DNA of 64,000 nucleotides from Planctomycetia bacterium. GTDB lineage: Bacteria; Planctomycetota; Planctomycetia; Pirellulales; UBA1268. This document shows positions 32,850 to 41,940 of this stretch, piece by piece (the first letter of the stretch is position 1; each line of letters opens with the position of its first letter). The notes under the pieces are model-generated. The model was not told the DNA's origin. It saw only the letters and a program-made list of their open reading frames with translations, and did not search any database. The translations under genes and the position numbers were made by a program. The DNA is taken from NCBI GenBank assembly GCA_026401035.1, contig JAPLNR010000053.1, positions 1-64,000 on the forward strand, in the 5' to 3' direction.

Positions 32850-33830
32850 ATGAAAATCCTCGTCACCGGCGGTGCTGGTTTCATTGGTAGTCACATCGTT
32901 GACGGCCTGCTCGCGGCGGGCCATGCCGTGGCCGTGATCGACGATCTCTCCAGCGGCTCTCGCGACAACCTGCCGCCAGGGGTGCCGCTGCACGTGGTCG
33001 ACATCGTCGACTCCAAGGCCGTCGCGCGGGTCTTCGAACAGGAGCGGCCCGCTGCCGTCTGCCATCAGGCTGCCCAGATGTCGGTCAGCCGGTCGGTGCG
33101 GGAACCGCTCTTCGACGCCCAGGTCAACTGCATCGGACTGATCAACGTGCTCGACGCGGCGGCCAAACAGGGCTGCAGGCGGGTCGTATTCGCCTCGAGC
33201 GGCGGCGTGCTCTATGGCGACGTGACGTCACCCGCCCCCGAGTCGACGCCCGCCAATCCGGTCAGTCCCTACGGCATCACGAAGTGGGTGGGGGAGCGAT
33301 ATTTGAAATTCTTCGCCACCGAGCACGGGCTCGCGACCGTGGCGCTCCGCTACTCGAATGTCTACGGGCCGCGGCAAAACCCGCACGGCGAGGCGGGCGT
33401 GGTCGCGATTGTCTGCAAGAAGCTCCTCGCCGGACAGGCGGCCACGATCAACGGCGATGGAAAATACATCCGCGACTACGTCTACGGCCCCGACGTCGCG
33501 CGGGCCAACGTGATCGCGCTCACGGGCGACCTGCCGCAGGTGCAGCCGCAGACGCTCACGAGCCTCAACATCGGCACGGGGATCGGCACCGATGTCAACG
33601 AACTGGAGACGCTGATCCGCGCGGCCGTGGCCACGACGCTGGCCCGCCACGGTCACTCCGCCACACTGCCACAGCCCCTGTACGGGCCCGCGCGTCCGGG
33701 TGATCTGCGGTCGAACCTCGTCGACGCCGCGCTCGCCGGGCAGGTGCTCGGCTGGCGGCCGACCGTGTCGCTCACCGAGGGCATCGCGAAGACGGCCGAG
33801 TGGTTCGCAGAGCAGGCGAAGACCGGCTGA
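32850..33830 (+). CDS. NAD-dependent sugar epimerase/dehydratase, GalE-like
   Basis: A 326-residue short-chain dehydrogenase of the extended type. KILVTGGAGFIGSHIVDGL is the NAD-binding loop, VFASSGGVLYGD holds the catalytic Ser region and YGITKWVGERYL the Y-x-x-x-K pair. Length fits UDP-glucose/UDP-N-acetylglucosamine 4-epimerase or related enzymes; the substrate-binding tail LYGPARPGDLRSNLVD agrees. It may serve surface polysaccharide synthesis, but no such genes are next to it. Palindromic repeats begin nine bases after its stop. Confidence 0.88.
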   Translation: MKILVTGGAGFIGSHIVDGLLAAGHAVAVIDDLSSGSRDNLPPGVPLHVVDIVDSKAVARVFEQERPAAVCHQAAQMSVSRSVREPLFDAQVNCIGLINVLDAAAKQGCRRVVFASSGGVLYGDVTSPAPESTPANPVSPYGITKWVGERYLKFFATEHGLATVALRYSNVYGPRQNPHGEAGVVAIVCKKLLAGQAATINGDGKYIRDYVYGPDVARANVIALTGDLPQVQPQTLTSLNIGTGIGTDVNELETLIRAAVATTLARHGHSATLPQPLYGPARPGDLRSNLVDAALAGQVLGWRPTVSLTEGIAKTAEWFAEQAKTG

Positions 33831-33838
33831 GAAAGTGG

Positions 33839-33903
33839 GACAGGCTTTAGCCTGTTCGACACGACGATTGCACTCCGGAAAGTAGGACGGGCTTTAGCCT
33901 GTC
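33839..33903. repeat. Two GACAGGCT-type palindromes
   Basis: GACAGGCTTTAGCCTGTT (33839-33856) and GACGGGCTTTAGCCTGTC (33886-33903) lie between the convergent epimerase and hydrolase genes. Each can fold into an 8-bp hairpin. They belong to a family present at three other convergent junctions in this window. Confidence 0.85.
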
Positions 33904-34068
33904 ATCTTCTGGCATGAGCAGACCGGCCGCATTGCTCGCCGGCGGTGACATGCTCGGAGCCGCGGAAATTGCTACAGGAGGCTCGTGGGTGATTGGGAAT
34001 CGTCCGTGAGTCGCAATTGTCTGCGGCTCCTGCGCGTGCCCCCGACCGTCTCCTCAGCATCGGGAGCC
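33883..34068. repeat. 186-bp dispersed repeat, copy 1
   Basis: Aligned without gaps to 62112-62297 with roughly nine in ten bases identical. It starts with the palindrome at 33886 and includes ATGCTCGGAGCCGCGGAAAT and CGTGAGTCGCAATTGTCTGC in both. Internal inverted segments (AATTGC with GCAATT, CAGGAG with CTCCTG) allow a branched fold. It contains no open frame worth calling. Confidence 0.85.
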
Positions 34069-34117
34069 GAAGATACCGCGGCGTCTTGCGATGGCAGCAG
34101 ATGCACCGTCGCCCAGC

Positions 34118-35272
34118 CTACTCGGCATTCAAACCGCACGCTGCGGCGGTGCAGAGCCGTTTCGTCAGCGACGGCGACGAGAGATAGAGCGGCAGGCCGT
34201 GGTTCCGGCCGATGATGTTGCCGCCGTCGACTGCCGAAAACTCCACGTGGTCCGGCAGCCACCGCCGCGGCATGCCCACGTAGCCCAAGGCATCGACGTT
34301 GGTGTTGCGATCGAGCAGGTGGAAGAACCGCAGGGCGTCGTCGCTGGAATTGGTGATCAGCGACACGCGGTCGACGCAGTCGAGCGTGTGACGATACGGG
34401 CCGCGCGGGGCGAAGGCATCGCACCGCACGGCGGCCGCGATAAACACGAGGTTCGTCGGCGCCGGCCGATCGAGCCAGGGCTGCAGGTCGGTGCGGCCCG
34501 CCTGCTCGGCGGTGATGAGATTCTTCAGGCCCTCGAGCGTGATCAGGGCGCCGTAGCTGTAACCGACGATCGCCACCGGCCGCAGGGGATCGATCTGACC
34601 GAGGAGCCAGGCCATGTAACGGCCCTCGGAAAACGCCCGCTCGTATTTTGCCCGGCCGTCCTTCAGAAGGAGCCCCTGCTGCTCGCTCGGCCAGGAGAAA
34701 ACCACCGTTCGCACCCCACCCGTCCCCGGGCAGGCTGCCGCACAGTGCCGAGCCATGAGCAGCCCCTGCTGCTTGGCCGACGCCGGATCATAACGGTTGC
34801 CATGAATGAAGATGACGAGCGGCTTCCGACCTTCGCTGCCGTCGTTGCCAAGCAGCCGCGTCAGATCGGACCGCTCCCAGCGACCGCGGCCACAGCTCCG
34901 CTCGGTTCCTTGTCCGACGAACTGTTCGATGCCGAGATTTGGCGACAGCGGCACTCGGCAGGTGTCCGGCAGGCGGCGGGTGCTCACGCACCAGACGTCG
35001 GGCTCGGCGGATTCCGGCACACTCTCGTGCGGCATCGGATCGATCGTGCGCAGTGCTCGTGAGCCGGGCTGTGAGAGCGACACCAATGTCGCTACGCCGG
35101 TCGACGCTTCTGCCGACGCAGCATCAGCACCGTGAGATGGCCGCGGACTCCACACGACCAGCATCACGGTCGCGATCAACGCGACCACGGCCGCAAACCA
35201 ATACCCCCGCGTGAACGGCCGCACCGAGCCACGCCCGTGCCCGCTGGAAAGAGAAGGATGCTGAATCGCCAT
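34118..35272 (-). CDS. Membrane-anchored alpha/beta hydrolase
   Basis: A 384-residue protein with a single N-terminal membrane helix (YWFAAVVALIATVMLVVW). The domain from about residue 150 has PLVIFIHGNRYDP (oxyanion region), the nucleophile elbow VAIVGYSYGALITLEG with the Ser in G-Y-S-Y-G, and a late His in GRNHGLPLY. It resembles lipase/DUF900-type hydrolases. ATG 35272 with AGGAC upstream is favoured over GTG 35290. Substrate unknown; location is probably periplasmic face of the cytoplasmic membrane. It ends 50 bases after copy 1 of the 186-bp repeat. Confidence 0.75.
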   Translation of the reverse strand: MAIQHPSLSSGHGRGSVRPFTRGYWFAAVVALIATVMLVVWSPRPSHGADAASAEASTGVATLVSLSQPGSRALRTIDPMPHESVPESAEPDVWCVSTRRLPDTCRVPLSPNLGIEQFVGQGTERSCGRGRWERSDLTRLLGNDGSEGRKPLVIFIHGNRYDPASAKQQGLLMARHCAAACPGTGGVRTVVFSWPSEQQGLLLKDGRAKYERAFSEGRYMAWLLGQIDPLRPVAIVGYSYGALITLEGLKNLITAEQAGRTDLQPWLDRPAPTNLVFIAAAVRCDAFAPRGPYRHTLDCVDRVSLITNSSDDALRFFHLLDRNTNVDALGYVGMPRRWLPDHVEFSAVDGGNIIGRNHGLPLYLSSPSLTKRLCTAAACGLNAE

Positions 35273-35572
35273 CGAATTGTCCTGTTTCACCGCCTGCGTC
35301 GACCGTCCTGCGACCGAAGTCCAACAACACTAGCATGGAATTTTTCCGGATGCCGAACGCAGGCGGCCACGATTCGGCACCGTCAACACGCTGGAAGACG
35401 CATGTCGCGCACAGCCGGCGCAACCGCTACCAACGGCCTCCCGAGGCAAAAAATTTCCTGGCGTTTCGACGCCCCGCGCCTGAACGTGAGCTAGGTTTCT
35501 TGAGCGTCGTCTCGGACGACGCATCACGTCGTCGCGGCCGTCCGGCCGTGGAAGCGGTGGAGTTTTGTAATC

Positions 35573-35899
35573 ATGTCGCGTACCGTCTGTTTGGCACTCG
35601 TCCTCGGCAGCCTCGTGGCCGCCCCCGGATGCACCAGTTGTTTCGGCGGCTCTGGCAGCGGCTGCCGCAGCCCCTCGTTCATGGAGTTTCGCTCGCCGTG
35701 CGGCGGTGCCGGTGGCGGCTGCGGCCGTGGCGCAGCGCCGATGATGGCCGCGCCGATGGCCCCGCCCTGTGGCGCACCGGCCTGTGCTCCCGCCTGCGAT
35801 CCCTGTGGAACGCCCGCCCCGTGCTGCGAGCAGGGGGGCACGATCATGTCGTCCCCTTCGTCGCTGCCGGTGATGGGCGAGCCGGGCACGTTCAGCTGA
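35573..35899 (+). CDS. Cys/Gly/Pro-rich small lipoprotein
   Basis: A 108-residue protein starting MSRTVCLALVLGSLVAAPGC; the L-x-x-x-P-G-C end is a plausible lipobox, with Cys20 becoming lipidated. The mature part contains about a dozen further cysteines in short Pro/Gly/Ala stretches (CGAPACAPACDPCGTPAPCC). It is similar in style to the small lipoprotein at 41443-41904. No family is recognised. The 294 bases after it, up to ffh, contain nothing assignable. Confidence 0.6.
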   Translation: MSRTVCLALVLGSLVAAPGCTSCFGGSGSGCRSPSFMEFRSPCGGAGGGCGRGAAPMMAAPMAPPCGAPACAPACDPCGTPAPCCEQGGTIMSSPSSLPVMGEPGTFS

Positions 35900-36193
35900 T
35901 CGTTCAAAAAACCATTCGAACCTGCGGCCGCTCGTTCCCAGGCGGCCCGCAGGCCTTCGCCCCTCCGGTGATGCGCCGCTCTTGCCGGCCACGCATCGGG
36001 CAAGCGGCACGTTGTGTGCCCGCTCCCGATTCGAGCGGTTCATCACCGGGGGGGCGATGGTTTTTTCGCGGCTGGTCGTCTCCCACCGCGTCGGGAGATC
36101 GACGGGCATGACGCTGGGGCGGGCCTTCAGTCCGCCCCCGTCCCGGCACGGCTATAATCGGCTGCTCCATACGCCGTCTTTTCCGGAGCCGCC

Positions 36194-37666
36194 ATGTTCG
36201 AATCGCTGTCCGCCTCGCTGTCGTCCGCCTTCAACTCGCTCCGGGGCCGCGGGCGGCTGACCGAGGCGAACATGCGGGAGGGGCTCGCCGGCGTCCGCAC
36301 CGCACTCCTCGAGGCCGACGTCGCCTATGACGTCGTCGACCAGTTTCTCGACCGCGTGGCCGAGGAGGCCGTCGGCGCGAAGGTGCTCGAGTCGCTCGAC
36401 CCGGCGCAGCAACTCATCGGCATCGTGCACCGCGAACTCATCAATTTGATGGGGCCCGTGGACCACTCGCTCCACCTCGAGGACGGCAAGACGACGATCC
36501 TCATGCTTTGCGGCCTGCAGGGCTCCGGCAAGACGACCTCCTGCGCGAAGCTCGCCCGCAAGATCAAGGAACAGGGCCGCGGCGTGATGCTCGTGGCGGC
36601 GGACCTGCAGCGACCGGCGGCCATCGAGCAGTTGGCTGTGCTCGGGCGACAACTCGACGTGCCGGTGCACACGCCGGATGGCGTCACCGATCCGGTCGCA
36701 GTCTGCAAGGCTGGCGTGGCCCGCGCGCAGAAGGAGGGCATCTCCGTCGTCATTCTCGACACGGCCGGCCGCCTCTCGATCGACGAGGCGCTGATGCAGG
36801 AACTCTCGCGGATCGACCGCACCGTCGGCCCGGACCAGGTCTATCTGGTGGTCGACGCCATGACCGGCCAGGACGCCGTGAAAAGCGCAAAGGCCTTCAA
36901 CGAGGCGCTCGAGCTCAACGGCGTGATCATGACGAAGCTCGATGGCGACGCCCGCGGCGGAGCGGCGCTGTCCGTGAAGAGCGTGACGGGCGTGCCGATC
37001 AAATTCATCGGCACAGGCGAGCAGATCGAGGCCCTCGAGGACTTCCACCCCGACCGCATGGCGGGGCGGATTCTGGGCATGGGCGACGTCGTCTCGCTCG
37101 TCGAGGAGGCCCAGCGGAAGTTCGACCAGGAGGAGATGCAGGAGCAGGAGGAGCGGCTGCGGGCCGGCGAATTCACGCTCGACGACTTCAAGAAGATGCT
37201 CCTGCAGACCCGGCGGCTCGGCCCGCTCGGCAAGGTGCTCGGCATGATCCCCGGCATGGGCGGCATGCAGGAGATGCTCGCGGGCGCCGACCTCGAGAAA
37301 GACATGAACCGGCTCTTCGGCATCATCGATTCGATGACGCCCGGCGAGCGCCGCAACCCCTCCCGCACGATCGACCAGCAGCGCCGCCGCCGGATCGCCA
37401 CCGGTGCGGGCGTGCAGCCCAACGAGGTGAGCGACCTCGTGAAGCAGTTCGACGGCATGGCGGCGATGATGAAGGGCATGGCGGGGCTCGGCATGCGGGA
37501 CCGAATGCGGGAAGTGCAGAAACTGCAGGCCGGTCTCACCAATCCCGCCGCCCGCCTCGGCCGGCCCAAGGGCGACACCGGCAAGCGTCTCTCGGCCGAA
37601 GACCGGCGGAAGCAAAAGAAACAGCGGGAGAAGGAACTCCGCCGCAAGAAGCGCGAGACCCGCTGA
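36194..37666 (+). CDS. ffh: Signal recognition particle protein Ffh
   Basis: A 490-residue SRP54 GTPase that delivers nascent membrane proteins to FtsY. The N-domain is followed by the G-domain motifs [17 protein letters not shown] (P-loop), [24 protein letters not shown] and [14 protein letters not shown]; the C-terminal M-domain has the Met-rich [18 protein letters not shown] for signal-peptide and 4.5S RNA binding. Length is slightly above the usual 450. It opens the translation cluster continued by rpsP, 204 bases downstream. Confidence 0.97.
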   Translation: MFESLSASLSSAFNSLRGRGRLTEANMREGLAGVRTALLEADVAYDVVDQFLDRVAEEAVGAKVLESLDPAQQLIGIVHRELINLMGPVDHSLHLEDGKTTILMLCGLQGSGKTTSCAKLARKIKEQGRGVMLVAADLQRPAAIEQLAVLGRQLDVPVHTPDGVTDPVAVCKAGVARAQKEGISVVILDTAGRLSIDEALMQELSRIDRTVGPDQVYLVVDAMTGQDAVKSAKAFNEALELNGVIMTKLDGDARGGAALSVKSVTGVPIKFIGTGEQIEALEDFHPDRMAGRILGMGDVVSLVEEAQRKFDQEEMQEQEERLRAGEFTLDDFKKMLLQTRRLGPLGKVLGMIPGMGGMQEMLAGADLEKDMNRLFGIIDSMTPGERRNPSRTIDQQRRRRIATGAGVQPNEVSDLVKQFDGMAAMMKGMAGLGMRDRMREVQKLQAGLTNPAARLGRPKGDTGKRLSAEDRRKQKKQREKELRRKKRETR

Positions 37667-37870
37667 TCGCCAGGGGCGGCCTCTCTCCGGACCAGACCGG
37701 GACCAATCTGGGTCCATTCTGGGACCAAACCGGGTGGCAATCCGCGGGCCGGAGCCCGCCCTGTCTCCAAAAAGCAGCGAAAAAAAGCCGCTCCGGGAGG
37801 TGGGCTTGGGTTTGGGGCCGCGTCGGGTACGCTGAAAGGCTCGAAATTCCCTCCCGAGGAGAGCCTGAAC

Positions 37871-38353
37871 GTGTCTGTGGCGATTCGAATGAAGCGGATG
37901 GGCCGGAAGAACCGCCCCTTTTACAGAATTTGTGCAACCGACAAGCGGAGCCCGCGTGACGGCCGCGAGATCGAGGTCATCGGCACCTATGATCCGTTCG
38001 TGCCCGATACCGACGCGCGTTGCCTCCTCAACGGCCCCCGCCTCGAGCACTGGCTGTCCGTCGGCGCCCAGCCGAGCGTGGCGGTTCGCGTGCTGATCAA
38101 GAAGTATGGTCCCAAGGGAACTCATCTCAAGGAGATGGAACTGGCCCGCGCGAAGCTTGCGATGCCACGGATTGTTCCCGACCCGGGCCCGCCGGCGTTT
38201 GTCCCCGAGGTGAAGGCCGAGCCGTCGGCCGAACAGCCAGCGGAAGCCGCGCCGGCCGTTGAGCAGGCTGCCGAAGTCGTCGTGGCCGCAGAAGCCGCTC
38301 CTGAAGCGACACCGCCCGAAGCCGCACCGACCGAGGATTCGCCGGCATCCTGA
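37871..38353 (+). CDS. rpsP: 30S ribosomal protein S16 with long C-terminal extension
   Basis: A 160-residue protein; residues 1-80 are S16 ([42 protein letters not shown]). GTG 37871 follows GAGGAG at nine bases. The last 70 residues are an Ala/Pro/Glu-rich acidic tail absent from most bacterial S16 proteins (about 80-90 residues). S16 stabilises the 5' domain of 16S rRNA. In many bacteria the next gene is rimM; here trmD follows directly. Confidence 0.95.
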   Translation: MSVAIRMKRMGRKNRPFYRICATDKRSPRDGREIEVIGTYDPFVPDTDARCLLNGPRLEHWLSVGAQPSVAVRVLIKKYGPKGTHLKEMELARAKLAMPRIVPDPGPPAFVPEVKAEPSAEQPAEAAPAVEQAAEVVVAAEAAPEATPPEAAPTEDSPAS

Positions 38354-38378
38354 TGCTGCCGCCTTCCGACGCTGCCCC

Positions 38379-39083
38379 ATGTCCATGCGCATCGACATCC
38401 TGACGCTGTTTCCGGAGATGTTCACGAGCTTCCTCGAAGGGAGCCTGCTCGGGGCCGCGCAGGCCAACGGCCTGCTCGACATCCGCGTCGTGAACATTCG
38501 CGATTACGCCGAAGGCGTGCATCGGCAGGTAGATGACCGACCGTTCGGTGGTGGCCCTGGCATGCTGCTGATGCCCGGCCCGGTCGTCGACTGCGTGGAA
38601 GCGGTGCGAAAGCAGGCCGCCGATGCGGGGCACCTCGTGATGCTCACCCCGGCGGGACGGCGGCTCGATCAGTCGGTCGTCGAGGAACTTGCCCGCCGCG
38701 ACAGGATCGTCTTGCTCTGCGGACGCTACGAGGGCTTCGACGAGCGGATCCGCGAGACGCTCGAGCCCGACGAAATCTCGATCGGCGATTATGTGCTCTC
38801 CGGTGGCGAGGTGGCGGCGATGGTGATCGTCGATGCCGTCGCGCGGCTCGTGCCGGGCGTGCTCGGCGACGAGGAGAGCGCCCGCCAGGATTCCTTCTCG
38901 GGAGCCGAGCGGCTCGTGGAAGGCCCCCAATACACACGGCCGCGTGAGTTTCGCGGCCTGCAAGTGCCCGACGTGCTGCTGTCGGGCGATCACGCGCGGA
39001 TCGCAAAGTGGCGGCACGATCAGGCCCTGGTTGCGACCGAGCGGCGAGCCCATAGCATTCATTCCCCAAGGAGTATCCCGTGA
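38379..39083 (+). CDS. trmD: tRNA (guanine-N1)-methyltransferase TrmD
   Basis: A 234-residue SPOUT methyltransferase that makes m1G37 in tRNAs. [46 protein letters not shown] and [16 protein letters not shown] (trefoil-knot SAM site) are all canonical. ATG 38379 is chosen; ATG 38385 is possible. Its stop overlaps the rplS start by four bases (GTGA), a sign of coupled translation. Confidence 0.96.
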   Translation: MSMRIDILTLFPEMFTSFLEGSLLGAAQANGLLDIRVVNIRDYAEGVHRQVDDRPFGGGPGMLLMPGPVVDCVEAVRKQAADAGHLVMLTPAGRRLDQSVVEELARRDRIVLLCGRYEGFDERIRETLEPDEISIGDYVLSGGEVAAMVIVDAVARLVPGVLGDEESARQDSFSGAERLVEGPQYTRPREFRGLQVPDVLLSGDHARIAKWRHDQALVATERRAHSIHSPRSIP

Positions 39084-39514
39084 GCCAGAAAATCCTTTCC
39101 CATGTCGAAGCCTCGAGCCTGAAGGCCGACGTCGACGCGTTTTCGATCGGCGACACCGTCGACGTCCACACCCGCATTCTCGAGGGCGAGAAGGAGCGTG
39201 TGCAGATTTTCAACGGCGTGGTGATCGCCCGCAGCGGCTCGGGCAGCCGCGAGATGTTTACCGTGCGGCGGATCGTGTCGGGCGAGGGCGTCGAGCGCAA
39301 GTTTCCCCTCCACTCGCCCAAGATCGCCAAGATCGAGGTGAAGCGGTCGGGCGTGGCGCGTCGCGCGAAGCTCTACTATCTCCGTGATCGTGTCGGCAAG
39401 TCGGTGCGACTCCGTGAAAAGCGTGACGATCTGGTGGGCGACAAGGCCAACGCGAAGAAGCCCGCCAAGAAGGCGGCCAAGAAGGCGGCCAAGAAGGCGA
39501 CCGCGAAGTCCTGA
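39080..39514 (+). CDS. rplS: 50S ribosomal protein L19
   Basis: A 144-residue protein. [36 protein letters not shown] and [16 protein letters not shown] are the L19 signature. GTG 39080 overlaps the trmD stop. A Lys/Ala-rich tail of about 25 residues ([19 protein letters not shown]) extends beyond the usual 115 residues and is probably disordered and RNA-binding. Confidence 0.96.
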   Translation: MSQKILSHVEASSLKADVDAFSIGDTVDVHTRILEGEKERVQIFNGVVIARSGSGSREMFTVRRIVSGEGVERKFPLHSPKIAKIEVKRSGVARRAKLYYLRDRVGKSVRLREKRDDLVGDKANAKKPAKKAAKKAAKKATAKS

Positions 39515-39531
39515 ACCGGGCGGGTTTGGCC

Positions 39532-39903
39532 ATGGCTTCACGCGACGAACTCGGCCGTCGTGGAGAAGACGAGGCGGCCAAATACCTGCGCGGCATCGGC
39601 TACCGGATCATCTCCCGACGGGAACCCGTGCTCCGCGGAGACATCGATCTGATCGTGCTCGACGACCGCACGGTGGTGTTTGTCGAGGTCCGAACCCGCA
39701 GCGACACCGCCCACGGGCATCCGGCGGAGACGGTCGGCCACCAGAAGCAGCGGCGCATCGCCCAACTCGCCAACGCCTACATCCGGCGGCATCGGCTCGA
39801 AGACTGCCGGGTGCGGATCGACGTCGTCACCGTGACGTTCAACGGGCCGGAAGGCCGGCCGGTGCTGGAACACTTCCAGAACGCATTCGACAGCCCCTGG
39901 TAA
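39532..39903 (+). CDS. yraN: YraN/UPF0102 family protein
   Basis: A 123-residue protein of the endonuclease-like YraN family, typically encoded near rplS and rnhB. RDELGRRGEDEAAKYLRGIG, GDIDLIVLDDRTVVFVEVRT (restriction-endonuclease-like D...E-x-R/K core) and DVVTVTF are present. The cellular role is poorly defined. ATG 39532 is used. Its TAA directly touches a GACAGGCTTCAGCCTGTC palindrome. Confidence 0.92.
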   Translation: MASRDELGRRGEDEAAKYLRGIGYRIISRREPVLRGDIDLIVLDDRTVVFVEVRTRSDTAHGHPAETVGHQKQRRIAQLANAYIRRHRLEDCRVRIDVVTVTFNGPEGRPVLEHFQNAFDSPW

Positions 39904-39995
39904 GACAGGCTTCAGCCTGTCGAATCTGGCACTGGTCGGCGACAGGCTGAAGCATTTCGAATCCGGCACTGGTCGGCGACAGGCTGAAGCCTGTC
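39904..39995. repeat. Array of GACAGGCT-type palindromes
   Basis: Intact palindromes at 39904-39921 and 39978-39995 plus a half copy at 39941-39953. The stretch between contains a 37-base near-duplicate (CGAATC-GGCACTGGTCGGCG unit at 39921 and 39958). It fills the whole gap between the convergent yraN and App1 genes and touches both stop codons. Confidence 0.9.
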
Positions 39996-41066
39996 CTACA
40001 GCGGCGACACGTCGGCCAACTCCTCGGCCTCCACGAACACCCGGAACGTGCCGGCGGGCAGACGGCGGGCGAGGCGGTCGAGACGGAAGCGGATCTTCTC
40101 TCGCGGTGCCTTGCCCTCCACCTGCCGGATCACGATGCCGGCCACCTGCTCGGGCCGGCGCCGGGCGATGGCGGCATAGACCTCCGGATCCCGTTCACCC
40201 GAATCACCGACCAGCAGGAAACGGCGGCCGGGAAACTCCTCCATGATCTGCTCGATCGCCCGACGCTTCGACCGCTTCCGCAACGGCAGACGGCCCAGCG
40301 GCGTCGAATCCTTGAGCCGGAAGAGCTTGAGGTGCATCGAGCCCGCGGGGAGTCCCGTGGCGCCAAGAAATCCACCGAGGCACGTGGCCAACTGCCAGGG
40401 ACTGGCGGAGACGTAGTGAAACGCGGTGCCCCCGTCCTGCCAGCGACGGTAGACATCGACCATGCCGGGCACCGCCTGGAATTCCCGCACGAACGTGTTG
40501 GCGAGCAGCTCGCGGCGATTGGCGACGTTCGTCACCTTCACGGTGTCGTCGATATCGCTGACCACCGACAAGCCCTGCGGATCGATCAGTTGGATGCGGC
40601 CTCCGACCGGCGTCGCTCCGGGATCGGCGGCCGCCGCCCCGACGTCGGCCGGCCCGATCGATTCCTCGTCGTCGATCAAACCTTCGTAGGTGATCCAGTC
40701 GCAATGGGCCGCGCCCGTCGCGGCAGTGGCTGCGTCGAGTTCGAACGTAGTGCGGAAATGTCCGGTCCGGTCGGTATGGCCGGCATCGATGATCTGGCCG
40801 CCAAGCCTGATCCGCACCGGCTGCCCGGCCACCCGCTGGAAGAGAAAGGCGTCGGCGCGGCGCTGAAAAACCTCCGACTCGACCTGCACATCGTCCAGGT
40901 CCAGGAGCCGCTTCAGCACCGCCATCGCCAGCGCCCGCCGCCGACTCCGGAGCGGCAGGGGCCGGGTCACCATGCCTGCCACGGTGGCCTGCCAGCGACC
41001 CTCGCCGGGCATGCGCCGCGCGTAGGTGGGAAAGAAAACGATCATGCGGCTGCTGCCGGGTGCCAT
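39996..41066 (-). CDS. App1-like phosphatidate phosphatase domain protein
   Basis: A 356-residue protein. The C-terminal 180 residues form an App1/DUF2183 HAD-like phosphatase: VVSDIDDTVKVTNV (catalytic D-x-D-x-T), FHYVSASPWQL and RRFLLVGDSGERDPEVYAAI. The N-terminal half is a beta-rich domain. Yeast App1 dephosphorylates phosphatidate; bacterial members are uncharacterised. ATG 41066 is preferred to the codon at 41084. The stop TAG is contiguous with the repeat at 39978-39995. Confidence 0.85.
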   Translation of the reverse strand: MAPGSSRMIVFFPTYARRMPGEGRWQATVAGMVTRPLPLRSRRRALAMAVLKRLLDLDDVQVESEVFQRRADAFLFQRVAGQPVRIRLGGQIIDAGHTDRTGHFRTTFELDAATAATGAAHCDWITYEGLIDDEESIGPADVGAAAADPGATPVGGRIQLIDPQGLSVVSDIDDTVKVTNVANRRELLANTFVREFQAVPGMVDVYRRWQDGGTAFHYVSASPWQLATCLGGFLGATGLPAGSMHLKLFRLKDSTPLGRLPLRKRSKRRAIEQIMEEFPGRRFLLVGDSGERDPEVYAAIARRRPEQVAGIVIRQVEGKAPREKIRFRLDRLARRLPAGTFRVFVEAEELADVSPL

Positions 41067-41180
41067 GAGACGATGCTCCCCCAACTTCGCCGCGGGAGGC
41101 CGGTCCTTGCAAGTGGGGAGCCCCGCATTCTACAACTTCACCGCAGCGACATTGGATTTTCAAGGAGTCTGGAGACGAGC

Positions 41181-41270
41181 ATGGGTGTTAAGAAAACGGG
41201 CAAGGGTCGGCGCAAACTTGGCCAGAAGAAGCGCCGCATGAGGGCCCGTATCCGCCATCGCAAGGGCTGA
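41181..41270 (+). CDS. 29-residue basic protein, COX24/bS22-like
   Basis: GGAG lies six bases before ATG 41181, and the frame encodes MGVKKTGKGRRKLGQKKRRM plus RARIRHRKG before TGA 41270. Half of all residues are Lys or Arg. The K/R-K-R-x-K-M-x-x-x-K/R-H-R pattern resembles the AURKAIP1/COX24 domain (mitochondrial mS38, bacterial bS22), which sits in the small ribosomal subunit. That assignment is inference from a very short sequence. The gene lies alone between App1 (divergent) and a lipoprotein gene. Confidence 0.6.
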   Translation: MGVKKTGKGRRKLGQKKRRMRARIRHRKG

Positions 41271-41442
41271 TCCGGCACGACCCTCAAGGTTTCCCAACGG
41301 GCCGCCGCGCCCGCTCCCTTGCGGCCCGAATTTTTCTTGCTGCGCGCCTGCCGTGGGGTAGGGTTGCGAGTCCCGGGAATGTGCCCGGGGCGCGGCTCGC
41401 CGGACGGTCACGTTCGGCAGGACTATTCAGGGAGACTGGTCG

Positions 41443-41904
41443 ATGCGTACGACGGAGTGGAACAGACGCGCGCTGCTCGGAACTGCGGTGCTGATCGCCG
41501 CGGGATTCACCGGCTGCAAATCGCTCAACGAGCGGTATATCGCCCTCGAGGTCTGGAAGTACGAGAAGTGCTTCGGTCACCTGCCGCCGGGATTCGTGCC
41601 ACCGGGCGCGCAGGCGGCGATGGCCCCGGCCATGCGGCCCTGCGGTCAGCCCGCCACCTGCGGTCAGGCGACGCCGTGCCAATCGGCATCGTTCGCGCCG
41701 GGTGGTCATGTCGCGGGCGGTGACTGCAACGAATGCCAGGGTGCCGTGGTCGAAGGCGGAATGCCGATGGGTGCCGGCGGCACGGTGGTGCCGGGTCTGC
41801 CCGCCGGACCGGGCGGCGCACCGGGACCGATGCCGAGCAATCTGCCCTCGCCGGTGTCGACGAGCAAGCCCGTGATCATCTCGGACGAAGTCGTCCTGCC
41901 GTAA
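41443..41904 (+). CDS. Small lipoprotein, Pro/Gly/Cys-rich
   Basis: A 153-residue protein. GGGAG lies eight bases before ATG 41443. The N-terminus RALLGTAVLIAAGFTGC gives a plausible lipobox (GFTGC). ERYIALEVWKYEKCFGHLPP follows, then a Pro/Gly/Ala/Cys-rich disordered tail ending in KPVIISDEVVLP. This resembles other planctomycete lipoproteins without known function. It is convergent with panB, with 36 bases between the stops and no evident terminator. Confidence 0.6.
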   Translation: MRTTEWNRRALLGTAVLIAAGFTGCKSLNERYIALEVWKYEKCFGHLPPGFVPPGAQAAMAPAMRPCGQPATCGQATPCQSASFAPGGHVAGGDCNECQGAVVEGGMPMGAGGTVVPGLPAGPGGAPGPMPSNLPSPVSTSKPVIISDEVVLP

Positions 41905-41940
41905 CGCTCGCCTCGCGGAGGGCCGCCGACGGAGCCTCCG

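Noticed and set aside
37690-37760. Imperfect GGGACCA-type repeats after ffh considered as a terminator
   Set aside because: GGTCC/GGACC can pair but there is no T-run and the stem is short; evidence is insufficient.
36152-38497. A 781-codon open frame on the minus strand opposite ffh, rpsP and trmD
   Set aside because: It mirrors three highly conserved plus-strand genes. In GC-rich DNA the antisense frame is often free of stops; composition is His/Arg/Leu-rich with no family.
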